Source: Micromonospora_G sp044901685 (GTDB lineage: Bacteria > Actinomycetota > Actinomycetes > Mycobacteriales > Micromonosporaceae). From it: a stretch of DNA of 64,000 bases. Positions within the stretch are counted from its first letter, which is position 1, and every line of letters begins with the position of its first letter. The stretch is from assembly GCF_044901685.1 (NCBI RefSeq), contig NZ_JBJDPS010000003.1, positions 434,001 through 498,000 on the forward strand, in the 5' to 3' direction. Below the pieces are notes generated by a model. It was not told the origin of the DNA and searched no databases. It worked only from the letters and a program-made list of their open reading frames with translations. Made by a program: the position numbers and the translations under genes. Below, in pieces: positions 15,809 through 24,161 of the stretch.

Positions 15809-16567
15809 TCAGTTGGCAGGTGTCAGCCGCTTGGGCACCGGCATCTCGTCCCATGTCCTGTCGTCAAGGGTTCGACCGCCAGCTTTTGGTGTCCTGCCGC
15901 CCCATTGCTTGAAGAAGAATGCGACATCAGCCGCGAAGCAATCATCGCGCAGATCTCGGATCCATTCGGGCGAAACCGGTCGCGCACCCGGCCCTGACTC
16001 GCCTCCCGCAATCAGCCAATCGATGCCAGTAAGGTCTAGCCCTTTCAGCGGTCCCAGTAGCGGCTCGGCTGAGACGAACCGTACGGCGGCCGGGACGGCA
16101 CGGAGATGATCAATGCGGGAAAGTTGGGAGGAGTCTTCAACACTGACGCCCATCCAGAGATTGGCAGGCCAGGTCAGGTTGGGTGCCACTTTAGCCAACC
16201 GCGTAGCGCGCTTGGTCAGGACCTGGTACGTGTGCTGGGGGGTCGCGGCCATCACGTCGAAGACGCGTTCAACAAACCCGATCGGCACCTTGGCGTGAAA
16301 CAGGTCGCTCATCGAGTTGACGAAGACCACGCGTGGATCCCGCCAACGGTACGGGAGTCCGAGGTCCGACTCATGCACTGCGACACCGAATCCGGGGCCG
16401 GAGGTGCGGGCATCTCCATCGGTCTGGTACTTAGGCGAGCCCATAGCCTTCAACCGCTTAGCCAACGTCAGAGCGTAACAGTTATCACAGCCCGAAGAAA
16501 CCCTGTCGCAGCCCGTTGTCGGGTTCCAGGTGGCTTCCGTCCATTCGATGGCGCTTCGGTCTGCCAT
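15809..16567 (-). CDS. phage Gp37/Gp68 (DUF5131) three-Cys-motif protein
   Basis: A 252-residue member of the Gp37/Gp68 family (PF07505). The signature is complete: SAIEWTEATWNPTTGCDRVS, then GCDNCYA. It places three cysteines (20, 27 and 30) in a C-x6-C-x2-C arrangement that suggests an iron-sulfur or radical-SAM-like site. Downstream blocks VFVNSMSDLFHAKVP, YQVLTKRA, NLWMGVSVE and LIAGGESGPGARP follow the family order, and VAFFFKQWGG lies near the end. I start at ATG 16567; the frame from 16612 lacks a better ribosome-binding site. It is followed by tcmP. The reaction is unknown; its frequent presence in phages and mobile elements suggests a role in nucleic-acid modification or conflict. 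Confidence 0.88.
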   Translation of the reverse strand: MADRSAIEWTEATWNPTTGCDRVSSGCDNCYALTLAKRLKAMGSPKYQTDGDARTSGPGFGVAVHESDLGLPYRWRDPRVVFVNSMSDLFHAKVPIGFVERVFDVMAATPQHTYQVLTKRATRLAKVAPNLTWPANLWMGVSVEDSSQLSRIDHLRAVPAAVRFVSAEPLLGPLKGLDLTGIDWLIAGGESGPGARPVSPEWIRDLRDDCFAADVAFFFKQWGGRTPKAGGRTLDDRTWDEMPVPKRLTPAN

Positions 16568-16847
16568 AAACACCCCTCGGTGGATAGCGGTAGCCTTCAT
16601 ACTGTCGAACATCCGTACGTATGTGAAGCGGCCACGACGGCATTTCCGTCCGTGTTCCGTCTGTAGGACAGCAACGATGCAGCTAAGACCACGATGCGGG
16701 TCCCAGTGCCGGTAGCGAAGCGAGGACCATTGCCTGCGTTAACAGATCGGGACGAAAGGGTCATCTACCCAGTGCGACGGCCAGCGAGGCCGCTGTGCCA
16801 TGATCCTGGAGACGGCGCTGGGTTGAGCCGGGTGTGATGCCCGCCTG

Positions 16848-16997
16848 GTGCTGCCGCTTCTGGTCCTAGCAGGCGTCCTGACCTTTGTGGGAGGGGTGGT
16901 TTCTATGGGGATGATCGGCATCGCCCTCGGTTCTATCGCTCTGGTAACTGCGAGCTTCGTCACGAATCTGGCAGCAAGCGCGGTAGCACCGGGCTGA
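16848..16997 (+). CDS. possible 49-residue two-helix membrane peptide
   Basis: A short GTG frame encodes two hydrophobic helices, LPLLVLAGVLTFVGGVV and GMIGIALGSIALVTASFV, and ends with SAVAPG. The overall shape is that of a small membrane or holin-like peptide. There is no strong ribosome-binding site, and the frame is only 50 codons long. It lies alone in a stretch without other genes near the right end of the element. It could be noise. Confidence 0.3.
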   Translation: MLPLLVLAGVLTFVGGVVSMGMIGIALGSIALVTASFVTNLAASAVAPG

Positions 16998-17743
16998 GCC
17001 CAGCGCCGTTGGTCAGGACTGCCGATTTGGTCTCTATTGGATCAAGGCGCCGCGCGCTGCACGGCGCGGGCGCGGAGCGCCGCCCGGCGAGCCCCACCCC
17101 GGACGCCTCCGGCGCCGGGGCGGCAAGCCGCCGACAACCGCCGGGACGGCCGCGCCCGCTGATCGACTCGACCGATACGGTCGCAACGTGGCTGACCCCA
17201 TCGGACTGAGCCTCGACTGAGCAACCGCCGAGGATCTTCGCGACGCCCTCTACGACCCAGGCGAGCACCTGGCCGCCGGTCGTCCAATCCCCTGATGCCC
17301 ACCGCCACCAGCTCCCGGCTGGGCACCTTGCTCTGTGACCTCGACGTACGGCTCGGCGGGCCGGGCAGTTTCTCCAGTAGCCCGTCATAGAGCCCGGCGG
17401 TCCGGAAGCCGGCGTGACCGGGCACCGTCGAGGGCAGGGCTTCCGACTGCCGCGCCAGTCCAAGAACGGGACTGGCTTGCCACCGGTCTACCGCAGCCCG
17501 CTCCCGCCGGTACCTGACCCTCCCCCACGCCGCCGTACGTCGCCGCCACGCCCTCAGAACCCGCCAGGCCACCGAAAGCCGAGGCAAGGTCGACTCAGGT
17601 ACGGACAGCGCGCCCAGAGCCGTACAGACAGGCGCAGCGAGCCCTGAGAACCACCTGGAGGAGCCAAGATCGACCTGCCCACTATCTGCCCACTGGGAGC
17701 CGTAGACGGCCGGATCTGGCTGGACTCGGCTGGACAAACGAGA
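16998..17743. other. right end of the AICE, no gene recognised
   Basis: Several long frames cross this stretch on the minus strand, but none shows a domain, a ribosome-binding site or sensible composition. They are Arg/Pro/Ser-rich, as expected from noncoding GC-rich DNA. A very GC-rich patch at about 17045-17165 contains short inverted motifs. Excision or origin sites could lie here, but none is identifiable. Confidence 0.45.
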
Positions 17744-17781
17744 ATCGCCCCTGACCGGCATCTCTGCTGGTCAGGGGCGAT
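17744..17781. terminator. hairpin at the attR side of tRNA-Tyr
   Basis: Arms ATCGCCCCTGACC and GGTCAGGGGCGAT (17744-17756/17769-17781) continue inward around a TCTC loop. It lies ten bases beyond the 3' end of the intact tRNA-Tyr. Its loop-proximal sequence GCATCTCTGCTGG is identical to that of the left-flank hairpin at 1161-1200, although the outer arms differ. It probably terminates the reconstituted tRNA gene. Confidence 0.65.
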
Positions 17782-17783
17782 AA

Positions 17784-17842
17784 CCGCACCTGGTGGCGGG
17801 TAGAGGATTCGAACCTCTGAAGCTTTCGCGACGGATTTACAG
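17784..17842. repeat. attR: 59-bp direct repeat within tRNA-Tyr
   Basis: This is the second copy of the 59-bp repeat at 1202-1260. It rebuilds the 3' half of the tRNA-Tyr gene, from two bases before the anticodon through CCA and seven flanking bases. Integration therefore leaves a functional tRNA at this end. Confidence 0.93.
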
Positions 17843-17874
17843 TCCGCTCCCATTGGCCGCTCGGGCAACCCGCC
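17791..17874 (-). tRNA. tRNA-Tyr (GTA)
   Basis: The acceptor stem GGCGGGT pairs with ACCCGCC, followed by discriminator A and an encoded CCA. The anticodon GTA lies at 17838-17840 within CTGTAAATC, and there is a long class II variable arm, as in bacterial tRNA-Tyr. The TpsiC arm GAGGTTCGAATCCTC is complete. The 5' half is chromosomal and the 3' half is supplied by the AICE. It is divergent from yajQ. Confidence 0.95.
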
Positions 17875-18019
17875 AGGGCGTGCCGCCACGGTTAACGCGG
17901 CAGCGGAAGCAAGGATAGCGGTTGCACCGGGTGTCTTCGCAACCGGGTACGGTCGGCATGCCGGACCGCCCAGTAGCCGTCCGGGACATCTTCATACCGC
18001 GACCAGCAGGAGCATGATC

Positions 18020-18514
18020 ATGGCAGCCAACCCGTCGTTCGACATCGTCAGCAAGGTCGACCGGCAGGAGATCGACAACGCCCTCCGGCAGACGGAGAAG
18101 GAGCTTTCGAGCCGCTTCGACTTCCGTGGCACCGGCGCGGAGATCTCCTGGTCCGGCGAGGAGGCGGTCAGCCTGCAGGCCGAGACGGAGGAGCGGGTCA
18201 AGGCCGCGTTGGACGTCTTCAAGGAGAAGCTGGTCAAGCGGAACATCTCGATGAAGGCTCTGGACGCGGGCGAGGCTCGTCCCTCGGGCAAGACATACAA
18301 GATCGATTGCAAGGTCGTCCAGGGGATCGACTCGGAGAAGGCCAAGGCGATCAGCAAGAAGATCCGCGACGAGGGCCCCAAGGGCGTGCAGGCGCAGATC
18401 CAGGGCGACCAACTGCGGGTGACCGGCAAGAAGAAGGACGACCTGCAGGCGATCATCGCGCTGCTCAAGAGCGAGGACTTCGGCGTCGCGCTCCAGTTCA
18501 CGAACTACCGCTGA
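18020..18514 (+). CDS. yajQ: YajQ-family nucleotide-binding protein
   Basis: A 164-residue YajQ/UPF0234 protein. The whole length matches the family: start NPSFDIVSKVDRQEIDNAL, centre GKTYKIDCKVVQGIDSEKAK, end DFGVALQFTNYR. The structure is two ferredoxin-like lobes. Members bind nucleic acid or cyclic di-GMP in other bacteria. ATG 18020 has AGGAG seven bases upstream; the ATG at 18014 would sit too close to it. It is the first chromosomal gene to the right of the AICE, divergent from tRNA-Tyr and convergent with the MFS gene. Regulatory ligand binding here is not demonstrated. Confidence 0.95.
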   Translation: MAANPSFDIVSKVDRQEIDNALRQTEKELSSRFDFRGTGAEISWSGEEAVSLQAETEERVKAALDVFKEKLVKRNISMKALDAGEARPSGKTYKIDCKVVQGIDSEKAKAISKKIRDEGPKGVQAQIQGDQLRVTGKKKDDLQAIIALLKSEDFGVALQFTNYR

Positions 18515-18562
18515 ACCCGCTGAGTGGTCGGCTGACGATGCCGGTCGACCGCCGGTAGGACG

Positions 18563-18612
18563 ACCCTCCGGAGCGCCCGCGTACCCGACGGGCCGAGGCG
18601 CTCCGGGAGGGT
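18563..18612. terminator. bidirectional terminator between yajQ and the MFS gene
   Basis: Arms at 18563-18577 and 18597-18612 (ACCCTCC-GGAGCGCC with GGCGCTCCGGGAGGGT) form a stem of about 15 bp with one bulge. It lies between the convergent stops of yajQ and the transporter. Confidence 0.65.
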
Positions 18613-18614
18613 GG

Positions 18615-19883
18615 CTAGGCCAGCTCCGCGGCGAGTGCCCGTTCGATCCCGACCGCTCCCCGGGCCTCGGCCCGGGAGATCGGTCCCCCGCGGGGCGCGG
18701 CGACCCCGGCCGCGACGGCGACCGCCGCACCGGCGAAAAGAAACGCCCACGGTACGCCGACCTGGTCGACGAGAAGTCCGGCGGTTGCGCCGCCGGCCGC
18801 GCTGGCGGCGACCGAGACGGTCACCATCCAGGTGTACGCCTCGTTGAGCATGCCACCGGGCGAGATCCGACCGACCATGGTGTTCTCCAGGGTGAGTGCC
18901 GGCGCGATGGTGGCTCCACCGAGGACAAGTGCGACCCCGAGCGCCACCGGGTGTGGCATCAGCGCGTAGAGCAGGAAGCTGGCCGACACCGCCGCGAGCA
19001 GCAGCGCGAACTGACGGGTCATGTTCGGTGCCGGGCGTCGGGTGCCGAACCAGATGCCGCCGATGGCGCTGCCGACGCCCCAGACCGCGAGCAGTACGCC
19101 GGCGGCGCTCTCCGCGTCACCGGTGACGTGTGCGGTGGCGTACGCCGGGATGGCGACCCCGGCCGCACCGAAGGCGATGCCGAGTCCGGCGGCGCAGAGC
19201 AGCAGGGCCGAGAAGCCACCGGACCGCAGCGGGCCAAGCCCGGTCGCGTGGGCGTGAGTGGGGTGTGGCCGCCAGCCGCGCATGACCCGGCCGAGCGCGA
19301 CCGCGAGCGTGCCGACCAGGGTCACCACGGCGGCACCGAGCAGTGCGGCGGTGGCGTCGGCCAGCAGGACGAAGAGGGCGACCAGGAGCGGCCCGAGCAC
19401 AAAGACGATCTCGAACAGCGAGGTCTCGGCGGCCAGCGCGGTGTTGCGTAGGCCGTAGCGGCCTGATCCGGGTTCGGTCAGGTCGTTCCAGGCGCCCCGG
19501 ATGGCGGCGGTGAGCGGCGGGTAGGTGGCTCCGGCGACGGCCGACATCAGGTAGATCAGGGTGAGGTTCTGCTCACCGCCCCGGTTGGCGAGCACCAGCC
19601 CGACCAGGGCGAGCGGGTGCGCGACGGCGGTGACCACCAGGACCGGGGTCGGGCCGATCCGGTCGGCGATCCGGCCGGCGACGGGGCTGAGCGCGGCTCC
19701 GGCGAGGGCGTACGCCGCACCGGCCGCGGCGGCGAGGGCGTAGCGGCCGGTGACCTGCTCGACCACGAGCAGCAGGGCCAGTGGTGTCATGCCGATGCCG
19801 AGCCGTCCGATGATCCCGGTGACCAGCAGCATCGGCGCTCCGGGGATTCGCCAGACCCCCAGATACTGGCGCAGCGCAACCAC
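18615..19883 (-). CDS. MFS transporter
   Basis: A 422-residue major facilitator with about twelve hydrophobic segments. The inter-helix 2-3 signature is GRIADRIGPTPV, and the centre has a loop rich in Arg and His (WRPHPTHAHATG). GTG 19883 with AAGGAGG seven bases upstream fixes the start, so the frame reaching 19979 is too long. Proteins of this type are usually drug or metabolite exporters, but no substrate can be read from the sequence. It converges on yajQ and is preceded by the htpX terminator. The C-terminal tail is Ala/Glu-rich and probably cytoplasmic. Confidence 0.87.
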   Translation of the reverse strand: MVALRQYLGVWRIPGAPMLLVTGIIGRLGIGMTPLALLLVVEQVTGRYALAAAAGAAYALAGAALSPVAGRIADRIGPTPVLVVTAVAHPLALVGLVLANRGGEQNLTLIYLMSAVAGATYPPLTAAIRGAWNDLTEPGSGRYGLRNTALAAETSLFEIVFVLGPLLVALFVLLADATAALLGAAVVTLVGTLAVALGRVMRGWRPHPTHAHATGLGPLRSGGFSALLLCAAGLGIAFGAAGVAIPAYATAHVTGDAESAAGVLLAVWGVGSAIGGIWFGTRRPAPNMTRQFALLLAAVSASFLLYALMPHPVALGVALVLGGATIAPALTLENTMVGRISPGGMLNEAYTWMVTVSVAASAAGGATAGLLVDQVGVPWAFLFAGAAVAVAAGVAAPRGGPISRAEARGAVGIERALAAELA

Positions 19884-20017
19884 GACCGACCTCCTTGTTC
19901 CCGAGAACGTGACGCGCTCGGACCGTTCCCCGTAACCGGTCGATGTAACGAGCGGAAGACCTCTCGACCCTAACGCCACGTACGGCTTCCGGTGAAACAG
20001 ATAACTGCCGCACGCAG

Positions 20018-20052
20018 GAACCGGCGGGGCCCGTTCGGGGCCCCGCCGGTTC
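20018..20052. terminator. strong hairpin downstream of htpX
   Basis: A perfect 15-bp stem GAACCGGCGGGGCCC/GGGCCCCGCCGGTTC (20018-20032/20038-20052) with a 5-base loop lies 54 bases after the htpX stop on the minus strand and upstream of the MFS promoter. Confidence 0.8.
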
Positions 20053-20106
20053 GTTGTCTGCTACTGGGTCAACCGCCCATTGGCACCTTCGGCGCCACCG
20101 TCCGGG

Positions 20107-20988
20107 TCAGCGCTGGAACTGCACCGGTCCGGAGTTCGCGGCCATCTGCTCCAGTCGGCGTACCCGCTCCTCCATCGGCGGGTGGGTGGAGAAGAGGCCG
20201 GCCAGGCCACCGCCGCGGAACGGGTTGTCGATCATCAGGTGGGCGGTGGAGGTGAGTCGGTTGTCCGCCGGCAACGGGAGCGCCTGCGTACCCTGGTGGA
20301 TCTTTCGCAGCGCGCTGGCCAGGGCCAGCGGGTCGCGGGTGATCGTGGCGCCCGAGGCGTCGGCCTGGTACTCACGGTTCCGGCTGATCGCGAGTTGGAT
20401 GACGCTCGCCGCGATCGGGCCGAGGATCAGCATGAGCAGCAACGCGGCCGGGTTCGGCGAGTCCTCGTCGTCCCCGCCACCGATCGGGATGAACCAGGCG
20501 AAGTACGACAGGGCAGTGATGATCCCGGCGAGTGCCGCCGCGACGCTGGAGATCAGGATGTCGTGGTTGTAGACGTGGGACAGCTCGTGTCCGATCACGC
20601 CACGCAACTCGCGGTAGTCGAGGATCTGGGTGATGCCCTGGGTCACGGCGACCGCCGCGTGCTGCGGGTTCCGTCCCGTCGCGAACGCGTTCGGCTGCAT
20701 CGTCGGGCTCACGTAGAGCCGGGGCATCGGCTGTCCGGCGGAGCTGGAAAGCTCGCGGACCATTTGGTAGAGCGCGGGGAATTCCGCCTCGCTGACCGGT
20801 TGCGCCCGCATCGAGCGCAATGCGATCCTGTCCGACCAGAAGTAGCTGGCCGCGTTCATACCCAGCGAGACCAGTACGGCGACGACCAGGCCCCCACTGC
20901 CGCCGAGCGCGTAGCCGACGCCGAGAATCAGCGCGGTGAGCAGGCCGAGCAGGGCGGCCGTCTTCAGACCGTTGCGGTGGCTGTGCAC
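20107..20988 (-). CDS. htpX: membrane zinc protease HtpX
   Basis: A 293-residue M48 peptidase for quality control of membrane proteins. Two N-terminal membrane helices (about 11-28 and 30-48) are followed by the catalytic HELSH (134-138) with a third zinc ligand, Glu206, in NREYQADASG. Two further membrane helices lie in between, near 145-200. It ends with the usual THPPMEERVRRLEQM. GTG 20988 with AAGGAGTGATA upstream fixes the start; the frame back to 21057 has none. It is monocistronic, with its own terminator. Residue set and length are normal. Confidence 0.95.
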   Translation of the reverse strand: MHSHRNGLKTAALLGLLTALILGVGYALGGSGGLVVAVLVSLGMNAASYFWSDRIALRSMRAQPVSEAEFPALYQMVRELSSSAGQPMPRLYVSPTMQPNAFATGRNPQHAAVAVTQGITQILDYRELRGVIGHELSHVYNHDILISSVAAALAGIITALSYFAWFIPIGGGDDEDSPNPAALLLMLILGPIAASVIQLAISRNREYQADASGATITRDPLALASALRKIHQGTQALPLPADNRLTSTAHLMIDNPFRGGGLAGLFSTHPPMEERVRRLEQMAANSGPVQFQR

Positions 20989-21126
20989 TATCACTCCTTC
21001 GGTGCGCGGTTCTCGTGAAACCGCTGACCGTTCCAACAACTCGATACCCATCAACAATCCCCATATTGCTGAGAGTTGCCTGTAAAGAGCGGTCGGGCGG
21101 AGCGAGAAAAGGACGAAGGAGACGGT

Positions 21127-22641
21127 TCACCAGCCGGCGGCGGCGTCCAGCACGAGTTGCGGGGCGAAGCCGAGGACCACGGTCAGCACGGTGGCGGCGG
21201 CGAGCGTGGCTACGACCGGCCACGGCGTTCGTACCGTGGTGGGGGTTTCGACCGGTCCCGGGTCGTTGTAGAGGGTCGCGGCGACCCGGACGTAGTAGGC
21301 CAGGCCGATCACGGCGTTGACCGCGACGACCAGGGCGAGCCAGTCGGAGTCGCCGAGCAGCAGCGACCGGACGATGGTGATCTTCGCGAACAGGCCCGCC
21401 AGTCCGGGCGGTAGCCCGGCCAGCCCGACCAGCGCCAACGCCAGCACCGCACCGACCACCGGACGACGCCGGGCGACCCCCCGGTAGTCCTCGACCGCAC
21501 CGCCGTCGCCGTGTCCGGATCGCAGCGCGATCACCGCGCCGAACGCGCCGAGTTCGAGCACCACGAAGAAGACCGCGTACGCGAGCGCGGCGGCGACCGC
21601 CGTACCGAACTGGTCGGTGTCGCGCCCGGCGGCCAGCGCCAGCGCGCCGAGCGGGGCGATGATGTAGCCGGCCTGCGCCACCGACGACCAGGCGAGCAGC
21701 CGGACCATCCGGGCCTGCCGGAGCGCGACCAGGTTGCCGACGGTCATCGTCAGCACCGCCAGAGCGGCCAGCACCGGTCCGGTCACCGAGGCGGGCAGCG
21801 GGGCGTCGTGCAGCACCGCCCCGGCCGCCGGTGCGGCGATCCCGGTGACGGCGAGCAGGGCGACCACCCCGCCTAGCTTCGAGGCGGTGGAGAGGTACGC
21901 GGCGACCGGCAGCGGCGCCCCGTCGTACGTCGCCGGGGCCCAGGCGTGGAACGGCACCGCCGCGATCTTGAAGGCCAGCCCGAGCACCACCAGTGCCACC
22001 GCGGCCGAGGTGAGCGGGATGTCCAGCAGCCCCGGATCGTCGGTGAAGGCGGTGGCGAGCGGGCGGAGATGCAGCGCGCCGGTGACCGCGTACAGCAACG
22101 CGGCTCCGAGCAGGGTGACCGCGGTCGCCACCACGCTGACCACGAAGAAGGTGACCGCCGCCTCGGCGCCGGCCACGCTGCGCCGACGGAGCCCGACCAG
22201 CACGTAGAGCGGCAGGGTGAGCGTCTCCAGGGCGACGATCAGGGTGATCAGGTCACCGGCGGCGCCGAGCACCACGCCGCCGGTCATCGAGCAGGCGAGC
22301 AGGAAGCAGTACTCCCCCACCGGCACCTCGCCCGCCCGCAGCAGGGTCGCCGACAGGGCCAGCACCCCGAGGGTGAGCAGCGCGAACAGGGCCGCGACCA
22401 GGGCCGCCCGACCGGTCGCCAGGTAGGAGCAGGCGTCACCGGCGCAGAAGGTGCGCCGGTCGTCGCCGGCCCCGACCACCAGCGCCACGACGGCGGTGGC
22501 GACCGCGCCGGTCGCGAGGACGGCGGCCGTGGCGCCCCGCCGGCCCAGCAGCAGGTCGGCCAGGAGCACCAGTACGGCGGTCCCCGCCGCCAGGTACGCC
22601 GGCAGCAGCGCGACGTGGTCCACACTCTGGGTCAGGTTCAT
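21127..22641 (-). CDS. nuoN: NADH-quinone oxidoreductase subunit N
   Basis: A 504-residue antiporter-like membrane subunit of complex I with about fourteen hydrophobic helices. The family block VSVVATAVTLLGAALLYA precedes AFKIAAVPFHAWAPATYDGA, which holds the conserved Lys and His of the proton channel, and LAWSSVAQAGYII follows. ATG 22641 overlaps the nuoM stop (ATGA). It is the last gene of the locus. With L and M it forms the proton-pumping arm. Length is typical. Confidence 0.95.
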   Translation of the reverse strand: MNLTQSVDHVALLPAYLAAGTAVLVLLADLLLGRRGATAAVLATGAVATAVVALVVGAGDDRRTFCAGDACSYLATGRAALVAALFALLTLGVLALSATLLRAGEVPVGEYCFLLACSMTGGVVLGAAGDLITLIVALETLTLPLYVLVGLRRRSVAGAEAAVTFFVVSVVATAVTLLGAALLYAVTGALHLRPLATAFTDDPGLLDIPLTSAAVALVVLGLAFKIAAVPFHAWAPATYDGAPLPVAAYLSTASKLGGVVALLAVTGIAAPAAGAVLHDAPLPASVTGPVLAALAVLTMTVGNLVALRQARMVRLLAWSSVAQAGYIIAPLGALALAAGRDTDQFGTAVAAALAYAVFFVVLELGAFGAVIALRSGHGDGGAVEDYRGVARRRPVVGAVLALALVGLAGLPPGLAGLFAKITIVRSLLLGDSDWLALVVAVNAVIGLAYYVRVAATLYNDPGPVETPTTVRTPWPVVATLAAATVLTVVLGFAPQLVLDAAAGW

Positions 22642-24161
22642 GAGATCGCCTCGATCAGGGCCTTCACCGGCTCGTCGGCCACGTCGAGCGCGATCGGCGG
22701 CAGCAGTCCGACGGCGAGGGTGAGCACCACCAGCGGTGCCCAGATGACCTGCTCGACGCCGTACCCGCCGGGGGTGAGCCGGGCCACCGCCGGGGTCGCC
22801 GGGCCGTGGCTGATCCGGCGCAGCATCCGCAGGAAGTACGCGGCGGTGAGCGCCCCGCCGAACGCGGCCAGTACGCCGAGCGTGGTCCAGAACGCCCCGC
22901 CGAGCCGCAGCGCGGCGACGATCGCGAACGCCTCGCCCCAGAACCCGGCGAGTCCGGGCAGCCCGAGCGAGGCGACGGCGGCGAAGCCGAGCAGCCCGGC
23001 GAGCCGGGGCGAGGTCTCCCGCAGCCCGCCCAATTCGCCCAGCGCACCCGTGTGCGTCCGGTCCTTGATCGCCCCGGCGAGGAAGAAGAGCAGGCCGGTG
23101 ATGAGCCCGTGCGCGATGTTGCCGATCAGCGCGGCCTGGATTCCCGTCGTGGTCACGGTGGCGATGCCCAGCACCACGAAGCCCATGTGGCCCACGCTGG
23201 AGTACGCGATCAGCCGCTTCAGCTCGTCCTGGGCCAGACAGACCAGCGCACCCACGATGATCGCCGCGACGGCGAGCACGCCGAGCACCGGCGCCGCCCA
23301 GCGGGCGCCTTCCGGGGTGATCCCGACACCGATCCGGATCAGCCCGTACGTGCCCATCTTCAACAGCACACCGGCGAGGACGACGCTCCCGACGGTCGGC
23401 GCCTGGCTGTGCGCGTCCGGCAGCCAACTGTGCAGTGGCCAGAGTGGACTCTTCACCGCGAAGGCGAGCCCGAACAGGGTGAACGCCACGAGTTGGGTGG
23501 TCCGGGCCAGCTCGCCGCCGCCGGTCAGCTCGACCAGGTCGGCGGTGCCGGCGGCGCTGACCACGACAAAGACGCCGACCAGCAGCAGGACCGAGCCGAA
23601 CAGGGTGTAGAGGACAAACTTGCGCGCCGCGTGCCGCCGTCGCTCGCCGCCCCAGATCGCGATCACCGCGTACATGGGCAGCAGCACGACCTCGAAGAAG
23701 ACAAAGAACAGCACCAGGTCGAGGGCGAGGAAGGTGCCCAGGATGCCGACCTCGATCACCAGCAGCAGGGCGGCCAGGGTACGGCCGCGCCCCGGTGCCG
23801 GCGCCCGCCACCAGGTGTACGCGCAGCAGAGCAGGGTCAGCAGTACGGTCAGGATGACCAGCGGGTACGAGATCCCGTCCACCCCGAGGTGGAACCTCAG
23901 GTCCAGTCCGGGAACCCAGGGCAGGTCCAGCTCGTGCCAGGGGTGCAGACCGGGCGGCCCCTGCTCCGGCACCTGGTGCGCGAAGCCGGCACCACCGACG
24001 CCGAAGAAGAGCAGCACCGCGACGACCAGGGTCGCGGCGGCAAAGCCGGTGGCCACCGCCCGCGCGGCCCGGTCGACCCGCTCGGGCAGCGCCGCGACCA
24101 CCACCGCGCCGAGCGCGGGCAGGCCGAGTACGGCGACGAGTCCCACCTGTCCGGCGTTCAT
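22638..24161 (-). CDS. nuoM: NADH-quinone oxidoreductase subunit M
   Basis: A 507-residue antiporter-like subunit. The conserved blocks FFVFFEVVLLPMYAVIAIWG (essential Glu), FAVKSPLWPLHSWLPDAHSQ (Lys and His of the half-channel) and IAYSSVGHMGFVVLGI are in family order. About fourteen membrane helices are expected. Start ATGA overlaps nuoL, and the stop overlaps nuoN, so L-M-N are translationally coupled. No deviation from a functional subunit is visible. Confidence 0.96.
   Translation of the reverse strand: MNAGQVGLVAVLGLPALGAVVVAALPERVDRAARAVATGFAAATLVVAVLLFFGVGGAGFAHQVPEQGPPGLHPWHELDLPWVPGLDLRFHLGVDGISYPLVILTVLLTLLCCAYTWWRAPAPGRGRTLAALLLVIEVGILGTFLALDLVLFFVFFEVVLLPMYAVIAIWGGERRRHAARKFVLYTLFGSVLLLVGVFVVVSAAGTADLVELTGGGELARTTQLVAFTLFGLAFAVKSPLWPLHSWLPDAHSQAPTVGSVVLAGVLLKMGTYGLIRIGVGITPEGARWAAPVLGVLAVAAIIVGALVCLAQDELKRLIAYSSVGHMGFVVLGIATVTTTGIQAALIGNIAHGLITGLLFFLAGAIKDRTHTGALGELGGLRETSPRLAGLLGFAAVASLGLPGLAGFWGEAFAIVAALRLGGAFWTTLGVLAAFGGALTAAYFLRMLRRISHGPATPAVARLTPGGYGVEQVIWAPLVVLTLAVGLLPPIALDVADEPVKALIEAIS

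Larger units (their letters stand above)
1202..17842. mobile_element. AICE integrated in tRNA-Tyr, about 16.6 kb
   Basis: The segment is bounded by perfect 59-bp repeats in a tRNA-Tyr gene and carries the full pSAM2-type gene set. It has a tyrosine integrase, a small HTH excisionase, a RepSA-like initiator, a DUF2637 membrane protein, an FtsK-like TraB translocase, Pra, a KorSA-like GntR repressor, a HAD hydrolase and a NUDIX (Pif-like) protein. Transfer genes show no visible frameshift, so excision and conjugation may be functional. Cargo from about 10.3 to 16.6 kb is visibly lower in GC than the flanks. Order int-xis-rep-tra-pra with divergent korSA is that expected of AICEs; function is inferred from this synteny. 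Confidence 0.92.

Noticed and set aside
16960..17761. Long minus-strand frames at the right end of the AICE
   Set aside because: Arg/Pro/Ser-rich composition, no ribosome-binding site or domain; they look like noncoding GC-rich DNA.
20080..21018. Plus-strand frame opposite htpX
   Set aside because: htpX has the full M48 signature; the antisense frame is Arg-rich with no motifs.
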